From contig JARXPF010000001.1 in assembly GCA_029887765.1 (NCBI GenBank), positions 416,750 to 480,749 on the forward strand: a DNA stretch of 64,000 nucleotides, in the 5' to 3' direction. The notes under the pieces are model-generated. The model did no database searches. It was not told the origin of the DNA and saw only the letters and a list, made by a program, of their open reading frames with translations. The translations under genes and the position numbers were made by a program. This DNA is from Candidatus Methanomethylicota archaeon. Lineage in GTDB: Archaea > Thermoproteota > Methanomethylicia > Methanomethylicales > Methanomethylicaceae. Shown piece after piece: positions 44,537-53,027 of this stretch (the stretch's first letter is position 1; the number at the start of each line of letters is the position of its first letter).

Positions 44537-44842
44537 TTAAATTGCTTCTATAACATGTTTTGTTAATGAATTAATTAATTTTTCATCAATTGTATCAATT
44601 ACATTAAAAATTGAATAATCTGTTATAGAATATAGCCTTTTATTTCCTAAATGCCTATCTTTTACTATTCCACAATTCTTTAATATTTTTAAATGTCTTG
44701 AAATAACTGGTTGAGGAAAATTTATATGAGAAATTATTTCACATACACATTTTTCACCACTTCTTAAAAGTTCTAAGATTTGAAGTCTTATTGGATCTGC
44801 AAGAGCTTTAAATATCTTAGCTTTCTTATTTAAAATAGACAT
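44537..44842 (-). CDS. ArsR-family metal-sensing repressor
   Basis: A 101-aa winged-helix regulator: AKIFKALADPIRLQILELLR, GEKCVCEIISHINFPQPVIS (with the CVC metal motif in helix 3, the ArsR As/Sb type) and RHLKILKNCGIVKDRHLGNK. It is divergent from a permease gene, with a 12-2-12 inverted repeat covering both starts. Expected behaviour is repression relieved by thiophilic metal or metalloid. The downstream neighbour on the same strand is only the sRNA region. Confidence 0.9.
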   Translation of the reverse strand: MSILNKKAKIFKALADPIRLQILELLRSGEKCVCEIISHINFPQPVISRHLKILKNCGIVKDRHLGNKRLYSITDYSIFNVIDTIDEKLINSLTKHVIEAI

Positions 44843-44849
44843 ATTTAAA

Positions 44850-44875
44850 TATTTGAATATAACTATATTTAAATA
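44850..44875. promoter_or_regulatory. ArsR/SmtB-type 12-2-12 operator
   Basis: TATTTGAATATA-AC-TATATTTAAATA: the arms match in 11 of 12 positions, the classic ArsR/SmtB spacing and close to the family's ATA..TTGAA..TAT consensus. It lies between the divergent arsR and permease starts, overlapping the promoter region of both, so it would give autoregulated repression. Confidence 0.75.
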
Positions 44876-44891
44876 TTATTATGGTGATAGG

Positions 44892-45950
44892 ATGGATATA
44901 TTAGAAATAATAATGGGAGGTTTAGAAGCTCTACAAGAATATATTGCATTTCATATACTCACTTGTTTAATTCCAGCTTTCTTAATTGCTGGAGCGATTA
45001 CTACATTTCTTTCAAGAGAAGTTATAATAAAATATCTAGGATCAACAACAAAAAAAATAATATCATTTCCATTAGCAGCAATAGGTAGTATGGGATTAGC
45101 AGTATGTTCATGTACTATTATTCCAATAGCTTCAGGCTTATATAGAAAAGGAGGAAGTATAGGTCCAGCTTTTATAATGCTTTGGACTGCTCCAGCTATG
45201 AATATTTTAGCTTTAGTATATACTGGGGCAATTTTAGGAATTGATATGGCCATAATGAGGATAATAGCTGCATTATCTACTTCATTAATTGTTGGTATAG
45301 TTATGGTGAATAGTTTTAAAAAAGAAGAAGAGTTGAGAATGAAAAAACTTTCAGATAAAAGACAATTATCTAATAAAATTATAGATAAAAAGGCATTAAT
45401 ATTAATATTATTATTAGTACTTACACTTCTTTTGCCAAATTATGCAGGCGCAGGAAGACCATATATTGATAAAGTCCTAATTTTTTCAATTTTCATGATA
45501 ATAACTATAGTTTATGTTTGGCGTTTTATTGATTTTAATTTAATAAAAGATTGGTTAAAAGAAACATTATGGTTTATGAGAACAATGTTTCCCTTACTAT
45601 TATTAGGAGTATTTATTGTAGGAATTATAGGAAAAGTTTTACCAGAAGACTGGATTACTACTTTATTTGGAGGAAGTGGATTACTTGCAACATTCTTAGC
45701 CACACTTATAGGAGCATTAAGCTATTTTGCTACTTTAACTGAGGCGCCTTTTGTTCATACTTTAATGTCATTAGGTATGGGAAAAGGACCAGCTCTTGCC
45801 TTACTCTTAGCTGGACCAGGATTAAGTTTACCAAACATGCTTACAATTTCACGTGTTTTTGGAGTGAAGAAAGCCATAGTTTATATTTTAACAACAATTT
45901 TCTTAGCTACAATAGCGTCATTTATTATAGGGAATGTTTTTTGGAAATAA
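44892..45950 (+). CDS. ArsP/DUF318-type membrane permease
   Basis: A permease of about 352 aa with eight or more membrane helices. Motifs of the family are LIPAFLIAGAITTFLSREVI, MGLAVCSCTIIPIASGLYRK (conserved CSC, probable metalloid or metal contact) and FVHTLMSLGMGKGPALALLL plus SLPNMLTISRVFG. The start is ATG 44892 because GGTGA sits 4 bases upstream; an earlier TTG would lie inside the operator. With the ArsR regulator it is a metalloid or metal efflux candidate (organoarsenical ArsP is the nearest characterised relative). Confidence 0.83.
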   Translation: MDILEIIMGGLEALQEYIAFHILTCLIPAFLIAGAITTFLSREVIIKYLGSTTKKIISFPLAAIGSMGLAVCSCTIIPIASGLYRKGGSIGPAFIMLWTAPAMNILALVYTGAILGIDMAIMRIIAALSTSLIVGIVMVNSFKKEEELRMKKLSDKRQLSNKIIDKKALILILLLVLTLLLPNYAGAGRPYIDKVLIFSIFMIITIVYVWRFIDFNLIKDWLKETLWFMRTMFPLLLLGVFIVGIIGKVLPEDWITTLFGGSGLLATFLATLIGALSYFATLTEAPFVHTLMSLGMGKGPALALLLAGPGLSLPNMLTISRVFGVKKAIVYILTTIFLATIASFIIGNVFWK

Positions 45951-46022
45951 ATTTCTAAACATAATCAAAAACAATAAAAATCAAATATAGCTAAAATTTT
46001 TGATAATTGGAGTGAGTTAAAG

Positions 46023-46595
46023 ATGATGGAAAATAAATATGCTAATCCTGCCCCCCTTGGGTTAATGGGTTTTGGAATGACTACAGTACTACTAAATTTA
46101 CACAATATTGGATTATTTCCATTAAATGCCATGAATCTAGCAATGGGGATTGCCTATGGAGGATTGGCACAAATTATAGCTGGTATAATTGAGTTCAAAA
46201 AAGGCAATACCTTTGGTGCAACAGCATTTTCATCATATGGACTCTTTTGGATTTCCAAAGTATTATTAATCATATTTGATAAACTAGGATTTGTCACTAC
46301 TACAGATAATTTAGCAATAGCAGCATATTTATTCATATGGGGGATTTTTACATTAGGATTGTTTTTCGGTACTTTGAAGGCCAGTAGAGCTTTGCAATTC
46401 GTATTCCTAAGTTTAGTAATTCTATTCTTCTTACTAGCCATAGGAAATGCATCCTTAAATCAAACTATAATAAGAATAGCAGGAGTAGAAGGTGTAATCT
46501 GTGGATTAAGCGCCATGTATCTCTCCTTTGCTGAAATCATAAATGAAATGCATGGACGAGAAGTCTTGCCAATAGGCATAATAAAAAAGCAATAA
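46023..46595 (+). CDS. Acetate/succinate uptake-like transporter (SatP/GPR1/FUN34/YaaH)
   Basis: A 190-aa membrane protein with six helices. The signature [20 protein letters not shown] (about residues 7-26) identifies the AceTr family of acetate channels/transporters. GGAGTGA stands 6 bases before the start. Acetate uptake or export suits an anaerobe, but direction cannot be read from sequence. It is followed by the photorepair genes, which run the other way. Confidence 0.87.
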   Translation: MMENKYANPAPLGLMGFGMTTVLLNLHNIGLFPLNAMNLAMGIAYGGLAQIIAGIIEFKKGNTFGATAFSSYGLFWISKVLLIIFDKLGFVTTTDNLAIAAYLFIWGIFTLGLFFGTLKASRALQFVFLSLVILFFLLAIGNASLNQTIIRIAGVEGVICGLSAMYLSFAEIINEMHGREVLPIGIIKKQ

Positions 46596-46691
46596 TTTTT
46601 TAATTTTTAAATTTAAAAATAAAAAGAATATTATAACTATACCAAAAATTAGATGGAAATTGCATTTAATTATATAAAACAATAAAGGTTA

Positions 46692-48020
46692 TTAATGATA
46701 GGTATGTTTAATTCTATCTGAACTAATCATTTCTCTAAACTTTTTTATTTGCTCATAATGATCTACTATTGGCTCGTAATATTCTCTTATTCTATATTTT
46801 ATTGGATTATGAAGCTCTCTGCATTTATAATCTCTTAGTTCAGGTATGTATTTTTTAATATATTGACATAATGGATCATACTTTTCCGCCTGCTTCATAG
46901 GATTAAATATTCTTACAAAAAGTGGATCTACACCTACTGAAGCAGACCACTGCCAATTACCAATATTAAGAACTTCATCATAGTCAATTAGATTTTCTCT
47001 GAAGAATTCCTCTCCAATTCTCCAGTCTATAAGAAGATCTTTGACCAAAAAGTTAGCTACTATTAGTCTAACCCTATTGTGCATCCACTTTTCCATCTTC
47101 AATTGTCTAATACCCGCATCTACAATTGGATAACCAGTCTTACCTTCCTTAAAAGTATTTATTAGAGATTTGTCATAATTCCAAGCAATATTTCTTCTAT
47201 GTGGTTTAAGCTCCAAGTATTTCATGTAAGGATGCTTATATTTTAAATAATAATAAAACTCTCTCCAAGCTAGTTGTCTTATAAATTCCTCTGAGACGTC
47301 TACTGCTTTATTAAATAAATCCCTAATAGATACTATACCAAGGCTTATGTAAGGGGATAACTTAGAAGTCCCATCTAAATGTGGATAATCTTTGGTTATA
47401 GCATATTTTCCAAAGTCGAAGGATTGTAGTCTATAATTATACCAATCAACTTTCCATAATAAATCCTCTGAAAAACTCCATCCATATTTTTTACATAATT
47501 CTTCTAGATTTGGTTCATCTATTTCAATAAAATTATCAAAAGAAAGTTCTCCAATGGTTTTAGCATCCACTAGCTTTCTCCATCGTCTATAGAATGTGGT
47601 AAAATTTATAATAGATGAACCAATTGAAAATGGATTAACAAGAATGTTATCAATAATTTCAATAAATTTAACACTATTTCTTTGACATAGTTCTTTAACC
47701 TCTTGTATTTTAGAGTCTTCAATCCAAGAGAGAGAATTCGTTGTATAAATAGCATCAAATTTATATTTCCCTAATAGATAATTAAAGATTTCATAAGTTT
47801 TACCATAGAATACATGGAGTCTTATTCTTTTATCCAAATTTCTTAGAGCATTTAGAAGAAATTTAAAACGTGAATCATAATGACTCATTTTCAAATAACC
47901 TAGGACCTCGGAATCAATTACAAAAACAGCTACTATTTTATCAGCTTTAGATATGGCTTCGGCGAGGGCTCTATTGTCTTTTGTCCTTAAGTCACGCCTA
48001 AACCAATAAAGAACCTTCAT
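46692..48020 (-). CDS. phr: Deoxyribodipyrimidine photolyase
   Basis: A class I photolyase of 442 aa. The N-terminal antenna domain starts VLYWFRRDLRTKDNRALAEA; the FAD domain carries TSKLSPYISLGIVSIRDLF, RQLAWREFYYYLKYKHPYM, GYPIVDAGIRQLKMEKWMHN, RVRLIVANFLVKDLLIDW and YDEVLNIGNWQWSASVGVDP. It repairs UV cyclobutane dimers with visible light, so the organism or its donor meets sunlight, for example in a terrestrial spring. It starts 4 bases after the uvdE stop, and the codon use is a little GC-richer than the core. Confidence 0.95.
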   Translation of the reverse strand: MKVLYWFRRDLRTKDNRALAEAISKADKIVAVFVIDSEVLGYLKMSHYDSRFKFLLNALRNLDKRIRLHVFYGKTYEIFNYLLGKYKFDAIYTTNSLSWIEDSKIQEVKELCQRNSVKFIEIIDNILVNPFSIGSSIINFTTFYRRWRKLVDAKTIGELSFDNFIEIDEPNLEELCKKYGWSFSEDLLWKVDWYNYRLQSFDFGKYAITKDYPHLDGTSKLSPYISLGIVSIRDLFNKAVDVSEEFIRQLAWREFYYYLKYKHPYMKYLELKPHRRNIAWNYDKSLINTFKEGKTGYPIVDAGIRQLKMEKWMHNRVRLIVANFLVKDLLIDWRIGEEFFRENLIDYDEVLNIGNWQWSASVGVDPLFVRIFNPMKQAEKYDPLCQYIKKYIPELRDYKCRELHNPIKYRIREYYEPIVDHYEQIKKFREMISSDRIKHTYH

Positions 48021-48024
48021 TTAC

Positions 48025-48912
48025 TCACTCTCTCAAGAATAATTTTATTCCTTCTTTTCTAATTTCTTCCAATAGCTTGGCAATGGCCATCTCTTTCTTC
48101 TTTGCCTCTACAATTATGTCTATAACTTGTTCTTCATCGAATAACGAAATCAATTTCTTAAAATCTTTTATATCAACATAATCCCCATGCTCACCAAAAC
48201 GATGAGGGCGTAATGGAATAGATGATAGATGTATTTCAGGAATTATATTCCTCCATGTAGATAAGAGCCTATCTAAATCAAAATTCGATGGATTTAGCAT
48301 ATGATGATAGTAATCAAAGACCACTGGAATATTGAATGACTCAGCTATTTCTATAACTTCAGATGTGGAGTAAAACTTTTCATCATTCTCTAATGCTAAT
48401 CTTCTCATAACCCACCTATTATTTTCCAGAGTAGACTCAAGTCTTTTAACTGCTTTTGCTTTATCTCCATAGACGCCTCCAACATGTGTAACTACAACAC
48501 TTTCCTCTCCAAGATTAAATGTGTCCAATATCCAAAAGTGATATTTTAATTCTGCAAGGGATTTATTAATAATATTCTCCTTGGGGCTATTGAGCACTAC
48601 ATACTGACCTGGATGCATTGTTATTCTAATACCATAGCTTCTTACAGTATAAGCTAACTCCCTCAATATTTTTTCAATAACATTAAACCAATCCTGTTTA
48701 AATTGAGGATGAGTTGCAAGAGGGATAAAACCAGAACCAAGTCTAAATATTTTTAAATTCATACTTCTGGAGAGTTTTATTAAATCCCTCACATTCCTCT
48801 TGAAAACTCTCAATAGTCTTTCTTCATTTATATTGCGAACTCTTATTCCATGATTGGTAGATAATTTATTATCACTTGTCGAACAGAAAAATCCCAATCC
48901 TATTCTCAACAA
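48025..48912 (-). CDS. uvsE: UvdE/UvsE UV damage endonuclease
   Basis: A TIM-barrel endonuclease (295 aa) that nicks 5' of UV photoproducts and other distortions. Family motifs are GLGFFCSTSDNKLSTNHGIR, RLGSGFIPLATHPQFK, ITMHPGQYVVLNSPKENIIN, VVTHVGGVYGDKAKAVKR, ENDEKFYSTSEVIEIA, VVFDYYHHMLN and IHLSSIPLRPHRFGEHGDYVD, which carry the His/Glu/Asp metal ligands. It is paired with photolyase in one transcript and gives light-independent repair of the same lesions. Confidence 0.94.
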   Translation of the reverse strand: MLRIGLGFFCSTSDNKLSTNHGIRVRNINEERLLRVFKRNVRDLIKLSRSMNLKIFRLGSGFIPLATHPQFKQDWFNVIEKILRELAYTVRSYGIRITMHPGQYVVLNSPKENIINKSLAELKYHFWILDTFNLGEESVVVTHVGGVYGDKAKAVKRLESTLENNRWVMRRLALENDEKFYSTSEVIEIAESFNIPVVFDYYHHMLNPSNFDLDRLLSTWRNIIPEIHLSSIPLRPHRFGEHGDYVDIKDFKKLISLFDEEQVIDIIVEAKKKEMAIAKLLEEIRKEGIKLFLRE

Positions 48913-48992
48913 GAAACACCATAATTTTTATATAAAAAAAGAATTTAAAATTTGAATATCTTTATCGTATCATCAATTTATGGGTAGATAGA

Positions 48993-49940
48993 ATGCTAAA
49001 ACATCCAAAACCTAGATTAGTTGTTAGTGCATGTCTTGGCTTTAAAGCTACTAGATATGATGGTAGCATAATCCATGATGAAATTGTCAATACCTTGAGA
49101 GAATTTGCTGATTTATTGCCTATATGTCCTGAGGTTGAAATCGGATTGGAAGTACCCAGAAAACCATTGGTTATTACGAAGGATGAGTATGGAATTCATA
49201 TAGTGAGTACTGAAAAAGGAGAGGACTTTTCTAATCGTATGGAAGATTTTGCTAAGTCATTTATAAACAAACTTGTAGAAATTGATGGTTTTATAATGAA
49301 GTCTAAAAGCCCTTCATGTGGAGTAGGAGATTCAAAGATATATGGAAAAGGCGGGGCTGTGGTGGGTAGGATCAATGGAATCTTTACTAAGCTTATGCGA
49401 GAAGCTTTTCCACTTCTACCATTTGAGAGTGAAAAACGCCTGCTTAATTATGAAATACGAAGAAACTTCCTTACGAAAATATTTACCATAGCAGATCTCA
49501 GGGAAACACTCCCAAGAGCTAAAGCTAAGGATTTGATAGAATTACATAGGAGAAACAAATATGTCCTGATGTTGTATAACCCCCATATTCTAAAAAGCTT
49601 GGGCAGACTTATAGCTGAAATAGCTTCTAGAGATTTAAATGAGTTAAAAGAAAGTTATAGGAGAATGTTTTTAGAAGCTCTTTCCAAAAATCCTGGAAGA
49701 GCATCCTATGCAAATGTTTTTACACACTTATATAGTCATATAAAGGATGATTTGACGAATAGAGAAAGAAGTTATATTCTAACATTAATAGAGGATTATA
49801 GAAAAGGAAGAAATCTTTTAAAAACACTTATAATATACTTCAGAGGCTTTATTTATAGATTGGGAAATGAATATTTAGCAGAACAAAGATTCATAGAACC
49901 TTATCCTGAGAAATTAGATAAGATAGAAGAGCAAGAATAA
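48993..49940 (+). CDS. DUF523-DUF1722 fusion protein (YbgA-like)
   Basis: A 315-aa protein. Residues about 1-155 are DUF523 (LVVSACLGFKATRYDGS, PICPEVEIGLEVPRKPLVI, MKSKSPSCGVGDSKIY, with conserved Cys). Residues about 165-310 are DUF1722/YbgA (LIELHRRNKYVLMLYNPHIL, SYRRMFLEALSKNPGRASYA, NVFTHLYSHIKDDLTNRER). Such fusions are often found beside photolyase genes, as here. A role in photorepair or thiouridine metabolism has been suggested on context only. Confidence 0.88.
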   Translation: MLKHPKPRLVVSACLGFKATRYDGSIIHDEIVNTLREFADLLPICPEVEIGLEVPRKPLVITKDEYGIHIVSTEKGEDFSNRMEDFAKSFINKLVEIDGFIMKSKSPSCGVGDSKIYGKGGAVVGRINGIFTKLMREAFPLLPFESEKRLLNYEIRRNFLTKIFTIADLRETLPRAKAKDLIELHRRNKYVLMLYNPHILKSLGRLIAEIASRDLNELKESYRRMFLEALSKNPGRASYANVFTHLYSHIKDDLTNRERSYILTLIEDYRKGRNLLKTLIIYFRGFIYRLGNEYLAEQRFIEPYPEKLDKIEEQE

Positions 49941-50007
49941 ATTGAATTTTATAGGAAAATAACATTTCTTTATAATATCTATCGAGTTATTATGGATGAT
50001 GTTGTAG

Positions 50008-50131
50008 TGCGGGGGGTGGGATTTGAACCCACGAAGGCCTACGCCACAGGATACCCTATCCCAAGTCGGATCTTAAGTTTGGCATGCCTACGTGGCAGCC
50101 TGCCCCTTTGACCTGACTTGGGGACCCCCGC
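50008..50131 (-). tRNA. tRNA-Leu (anticodon TAA) with two introns
   Basis: A class II tRNA: acceptor GCGGGGG/CCCCCGC, discriminator A, D-arm CCC..GGG, long variable arm (TGGCGTAGGCCTTCG) and T-arm GTGGG-TTCAAAT-CCCAC. The 124-base gene is about 39 bases too long. Removing 50079-50098 (20 bases, between nucleotides 30 and 31) and 50053-50071 (19 bases, canonical 37/38 site) leaves the anticodon arm CAGGA-CTTAAGA-TCCTG, fully paired, with TAA. The first intron contains a TGCC-ACGTA-GGCA hairpin. Exact cut sites are inferred from the restored cloverleaf; the second junction can slide by four bases. Confidence 0.85.
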
Positions 50132-50258
50132 ACTAAATGAAAAATAGTTCTAGAGAAATATTTAGATTTTATCATTAATTGAATATAACAATTGAAAAAC
50201 ATATATTTTAATATATTAGGACAAAAATTATAATATTTACTAAAAAGTTTTTGAAGTA

Positions 50259-50333
50259 GGGCCCGTGGCGCAGCATGGACAGCGCACCGGCCTTCTAAGT
50301 CGGTGGTCGCGGGTTCAAATCCCGCCGGGCCCG
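50259..50333 (+). tRNA. tRNA-Arg (anticodon TCT)
   Basis: The acceptor stem is GGGCCCG/CGGGCCC with discriminator G, the D-arm GCGC..GCGC, the anticodon arm CCGGC-CTTCTAA-GTCGG and the T-arm GCGGG-TTCAAAT-CCCGC. There is no intron and no templated CCA. It reads AGA/AGG, the dominant Arg codons of the AT-rich core. It is divergent from tRNA-Leu, 127 bases apart. Confidence 0.96.
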
Positions 50334-50370
50334 CTATAATTAATAAATTAAAATTCATTTTGAAATATTT

Positions 50371-51297
50371 GTGAGAGCCAGAAAATTAATTGAAGAGTTA
50401 AACAGCCAACTTTATGAAAGATTAAGGAAAATTGATGATTCTGATGAATTTTTTGAATATTTAACAATGCCATTAAGACCTAGTATTAGAATTAATACAT
50501 TAAAAGTGAATTTAGAATATGCTTTGAAGAGATTAAAAGAATATATAGTTGGAAAAGTTCCATGGTGTAAAGAAGGATTTTATTTTTCTACAAATGAATT
50601 TGGAAATATTCCAGAATATAAACTTGGAATAATTTTTTCACAAGAAGCTACATCAATGATTCCACCAATATTAATGGATTTAAAGCCAGGTATGATTATT
50701 TTAGATATTGCAGCAGCTCCTGGAGCTAAAACTACTCAAATAGCTCAATATATGGAAAATAATGGTTGTATAATTGCAAATGATGTAAATCCACTAAGAG
50801 TGAATATATTAATATCAAATTTACAAAGATGTGGAGTTCTTATAGCAATTGTAACTGTAAGAGATGGAAGATACTTTAAAAAATTAAAAGATAAATTTGA
50901 TTCTGTACTTGTAGATGTTCAATGTAGTAATCTTGGAATGATAAGAAAGAGTTATAAACATGCTAAACTTTGGAGGCTTGAAGATGTTTATTCACTTTCA
51001 AAACTTCAAAAAGAACTTTTAACTTCTGCTATTCAAGCAACAAAACCAGGTGGAACAATAGTTTATTCTACATGTACTTTAGATCCTTTAGAAAATGAAG
51101 AAGTAATAGATTATGCAATAAATAATTTTAATATTAAAATTGAAAAAGTAAATCTACCAATAAAAACTAGTGAAGTTATTTTAGAATTTGAAGGAAAAAA
51201 ATATAGTGAAGAGGTAAGAAAATGTTTGAGAATTCATCCACAAAACAACAACAGCGAAGCATTTTTCGTTGCCAAACTGAGAAAATTAGAGAATTAA
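50371..51297 (+). CDS. NOL1/NOP2/Sun-type RNA m5C methyltransferase
   Basis: A 308-aa RNA cytosine-5 methyltransferase. Motif I is ILDIAAAPGAKTTQIAQYM (about residues 110-128), motif IV VLVDVQCSNLGMIRKS and motif VI VYSTCTLDPLENEE, whose Cys attacks the base. In motif IV the usual Pro-Cys is Gln-Cys, an unusual change next to the release Cys. The start is GTG 50371. The downstream gene begins inside its 3' end, so the two proteins probably act together on one RNA. Confidence 0.85.
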   Translation: MRARKLIEELNSQLYERLRKIDDSDEFFEYLTMPLRPSIRINTLKVNLEYALKRLKEYIVGKVPWCKEGFYFSTNEFGNIPEYKLGIIFSQEATSMIPPILMDLKPGMIILDIAAAPGAKTTQIAQYMENNGCIIANDVNPLRVNILISNLQRCGVLIAIVTVRDGRYFKKLKDKFDSVLVDVQCSNLGMIRKSYKHAKLWRLEDVYSLSKLQKELLTSAIQATKPGGTIVYSTCTLDPLENEEVIDYAINNFNIKIEKVNLPIKTSEVILEFEGKKYSEEVRKCLRIHPQNNNSEAFFVAKLRKLEN

Positions 51298-51665
51298 TAA
51301 AAAATCAATTTGATGTTGATTTAGATTTAGAATTTTATGTAACTAGTAGAAGAGTTTATGCTTTTAAAGGATGTGATTTAGGATTAAAATTTGTAAGAAA
51401 AGGTATTCATTTTGGTACTTTAGAAAAAGATGGAATTAGATTATCAATTGAAGGAAGTTTTATAGTTGGTAAAATTGCAAAAAAGAATATTTTAGAAATA
51501 GATGATGAAAATGCAATTAAATGGCTAAGAGGAGAAGATTTAGAAGTCAATAGAGAACTTCATGGATATTACATAGTAAAATGGAAGGAATATTTCTTAG
51601 GTTGTGGAAAAGCTTCAAATGGAAAATTAAGAAATTTTGTTCCAAAAGAGAGAAGAATTAGATAA
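51222..51665 (+). CDS. PUA/NIP7-like RNA-binding protein
   Basis: A 147-aa basic protein beginning 76 bases before the end of the m5C methyltransferase gene in another frame. The body (LDLEFYVTSRRVYAFKGCDL, FVRKGIHFGTLEKDGIRLSI) and the tail (YIVKWKEYFLGCGKASNGKLRNFVPKERR, given here as about residues 112-140) resemble the PUA-like domain appended to Nop2/RsmF-type enzymes. ATG 51222 is the only credible start. It may supply the RNA-binding half that is fused in other species. Confidence 0.7.
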   Translation: MFENSSTKQQQRSIFRCQTEKIRELIKNQFDVDLDLEFYVTSRRVYAFKGCDLGLKFVRKGIHFGTLEKDGIRLSIEGSFIVGKIAKKNILEIDDENAIKWLRGEDLEVNRELHGYYIVKWKEYFLGCGKASNGKLRNFVPKERRIR

Positions 51666-51707
51666 GTTTTTAAATTATTAAAGATATTGATACTTTAGGT
51701 GAATATT

Positions 51708-53027
51708 TTGGCTGAAAAATTTGAATGGTATAATACTTTTGTAAAAAAAGATTATAAACCTGATTTTGAAAACGATGTTATAGTTACATTTAAAGTTCAA
51801 CCAACTGAAGGTTTTAATATTGAAGATGTAATTGGAGCTATAGCTTCTGAAAGTAGTGTTGGTACTTGGACTACTTTATCTATTTTACCAGAAAGAATTT
51901 GGAAATTAATGGGAAAAGCTTATGAAATAATAGATTTAAAAGATGGTTCATTAATTACAAGAATAGCTTATCCAATAGAAATTTTTGAAGAAGGAAATCT
52001 TCCTGCATTTTTAGCTTCTATAGCTGGAAATATATTTGGAATGAGAAGAGTAAAGGGATTAAGAATTGAAGATATTTATATACCATATTCATTTATGAAA
52101 TTCTTTAAAGGACCATTAAAAGGAATAGAAGGAGTAAGAGAAATTTATAAAATTTATGAAAGACCAATAGTTGGAACAGTTCCAAAACCAAAAGTAGGAT
52201 ATACTCCAGAAGAACTTGAAAAAATAGCTTATGAATTATTATCTGGAGGAATGGATTATATAAAAGATGATGAAAATTTAGCTTCACCTTCATTTTGCCG
52301 TTTTGAAGAAAGAGCAAAACATATAATGAAAGCCATAGAATTAGCTGAAAGAGAAACAGGTGAAAGAAAAGTATGGCTTGCTAATATAACTGCTGATGTA
52401 AGAGATATGGAAAAAAGACTCAAAATAATAGCAGATTATGGAAATCCATTTATTATGATAGATGTAGTAATAGTTGGTTGGTCAGCCTTGACATACATAA
52501 GAGATTTAGCTGAAGAATATAATTTAGGAATCCATGCTCATAGAGCTTTTCATGCTGCTTTTACAAGAAATAAAAATCATGGAGTTTCTATGTTTGTACT
52601 TTCTAAACTTTATAGATTAATAGGCGTAGATCAACTTCATATAGGAACACCTGAAGTTGGTAAATTAGAAGCAAAAACAAAGGAAGTTATAGAGTATGCT
52701 AAAATTTTAAGAGAAAAAGAATACATACCAGATAATTTATATCATATGAAACAATATTGGTATCATATAAAACCAACTCTTCCAACTTCTTCAGGTGGAT
52801 TACATCCAGGTACATTACCTGAAGTAATTAAATCATTAGGCATAGATTTAGTAATTCAAGTAGGCGGTGGAGTACTTGGACATCCTGATGGTCCTAGAGC
52901 TGGTGCAATGGCAGTAAGACAAGCCATAGATGCGATAATTAAAGAAATTTCTTTAGAAGAGTATGCAAAAGAACATAAAGAATTAAGAAGAGCTTTAGAG
53001 AAATGGGGTACTTCAAAAATTTCATAA
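51708..53027 (+). CDS. rbcL: Ribulose-bisphosphate carboxylase, archaeal form III-like
   Basis: The RuBisCO large subunit. Catalytic residues are in place: GTVPKPKVGYTPEE (substrate Lys), GGMDYIKDDENLASP (carbamylated Lys, Asp, Glu), HAHRAFHAAFTRN, LHIGTPEVGKLEAKT (loop 6 Lys) and TSSGGLHPGTLPEV. Archaeal form III enzymes act in the AMP/nucleoside salvage route, feeding 3-phosphoglycerate. TTG 51708 is taken as the start because AGGTGA lies about 6 bases upstream; GTG 51699 would overlap that site. No e2b2 isomerase or AMP phosphorylase gene is in the window. Confidence 0.93.
   Translation: MAEKFEWYNTFVKKDYKPDFENDVIVTFKVQPTEGFNIEDVIGAIASESSVGTWTTLSILPERIWKLMGKAYEIIDLKDGSLITRIAYPIEIFEEGNLPAFLASIAGNIFGMRRVKGLRIEDIYIPYSFMKFFKGPLKGIEGVREIYKIYERPIVGTVPKPKVGYTPEELEKIAYELLSGGMDYIKDDENLASPSFCRFEERAKHIMKAIELAERETGERKVWLANITADVRDMEKRLKIIADYGNPFIMIDVVIVGWSALTYIRDLAEEYNLGIHAHRAFHAAFTRNKNHGVSMFVLSKLYRLIGVDQLHIGTPEVGKLEAKTKEVIEYAKILREKEYIPDNLYHMKQYWYHIKPTLPTSSGGLHPGTLPEVIKSLGIDLVIQVGGGVLGHPDGPRAGAMAVRQAIDAIIKEISLEEYAKEHKELRRALEKWGTSKIS

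Noticed and set aside
49981-50008. C box-like GATGATG beside tRNA-Leu as a second C/D sRNA
   Set aside because: No D or C' box follows at archaeal spacing.
50056-50358. 100-codon minus-strand frame across two tRNA genes
   Set aside because: It covers tRNA-Leu and tRNA-Arg(TCT), whose cloverleaves fully explain the sequence.
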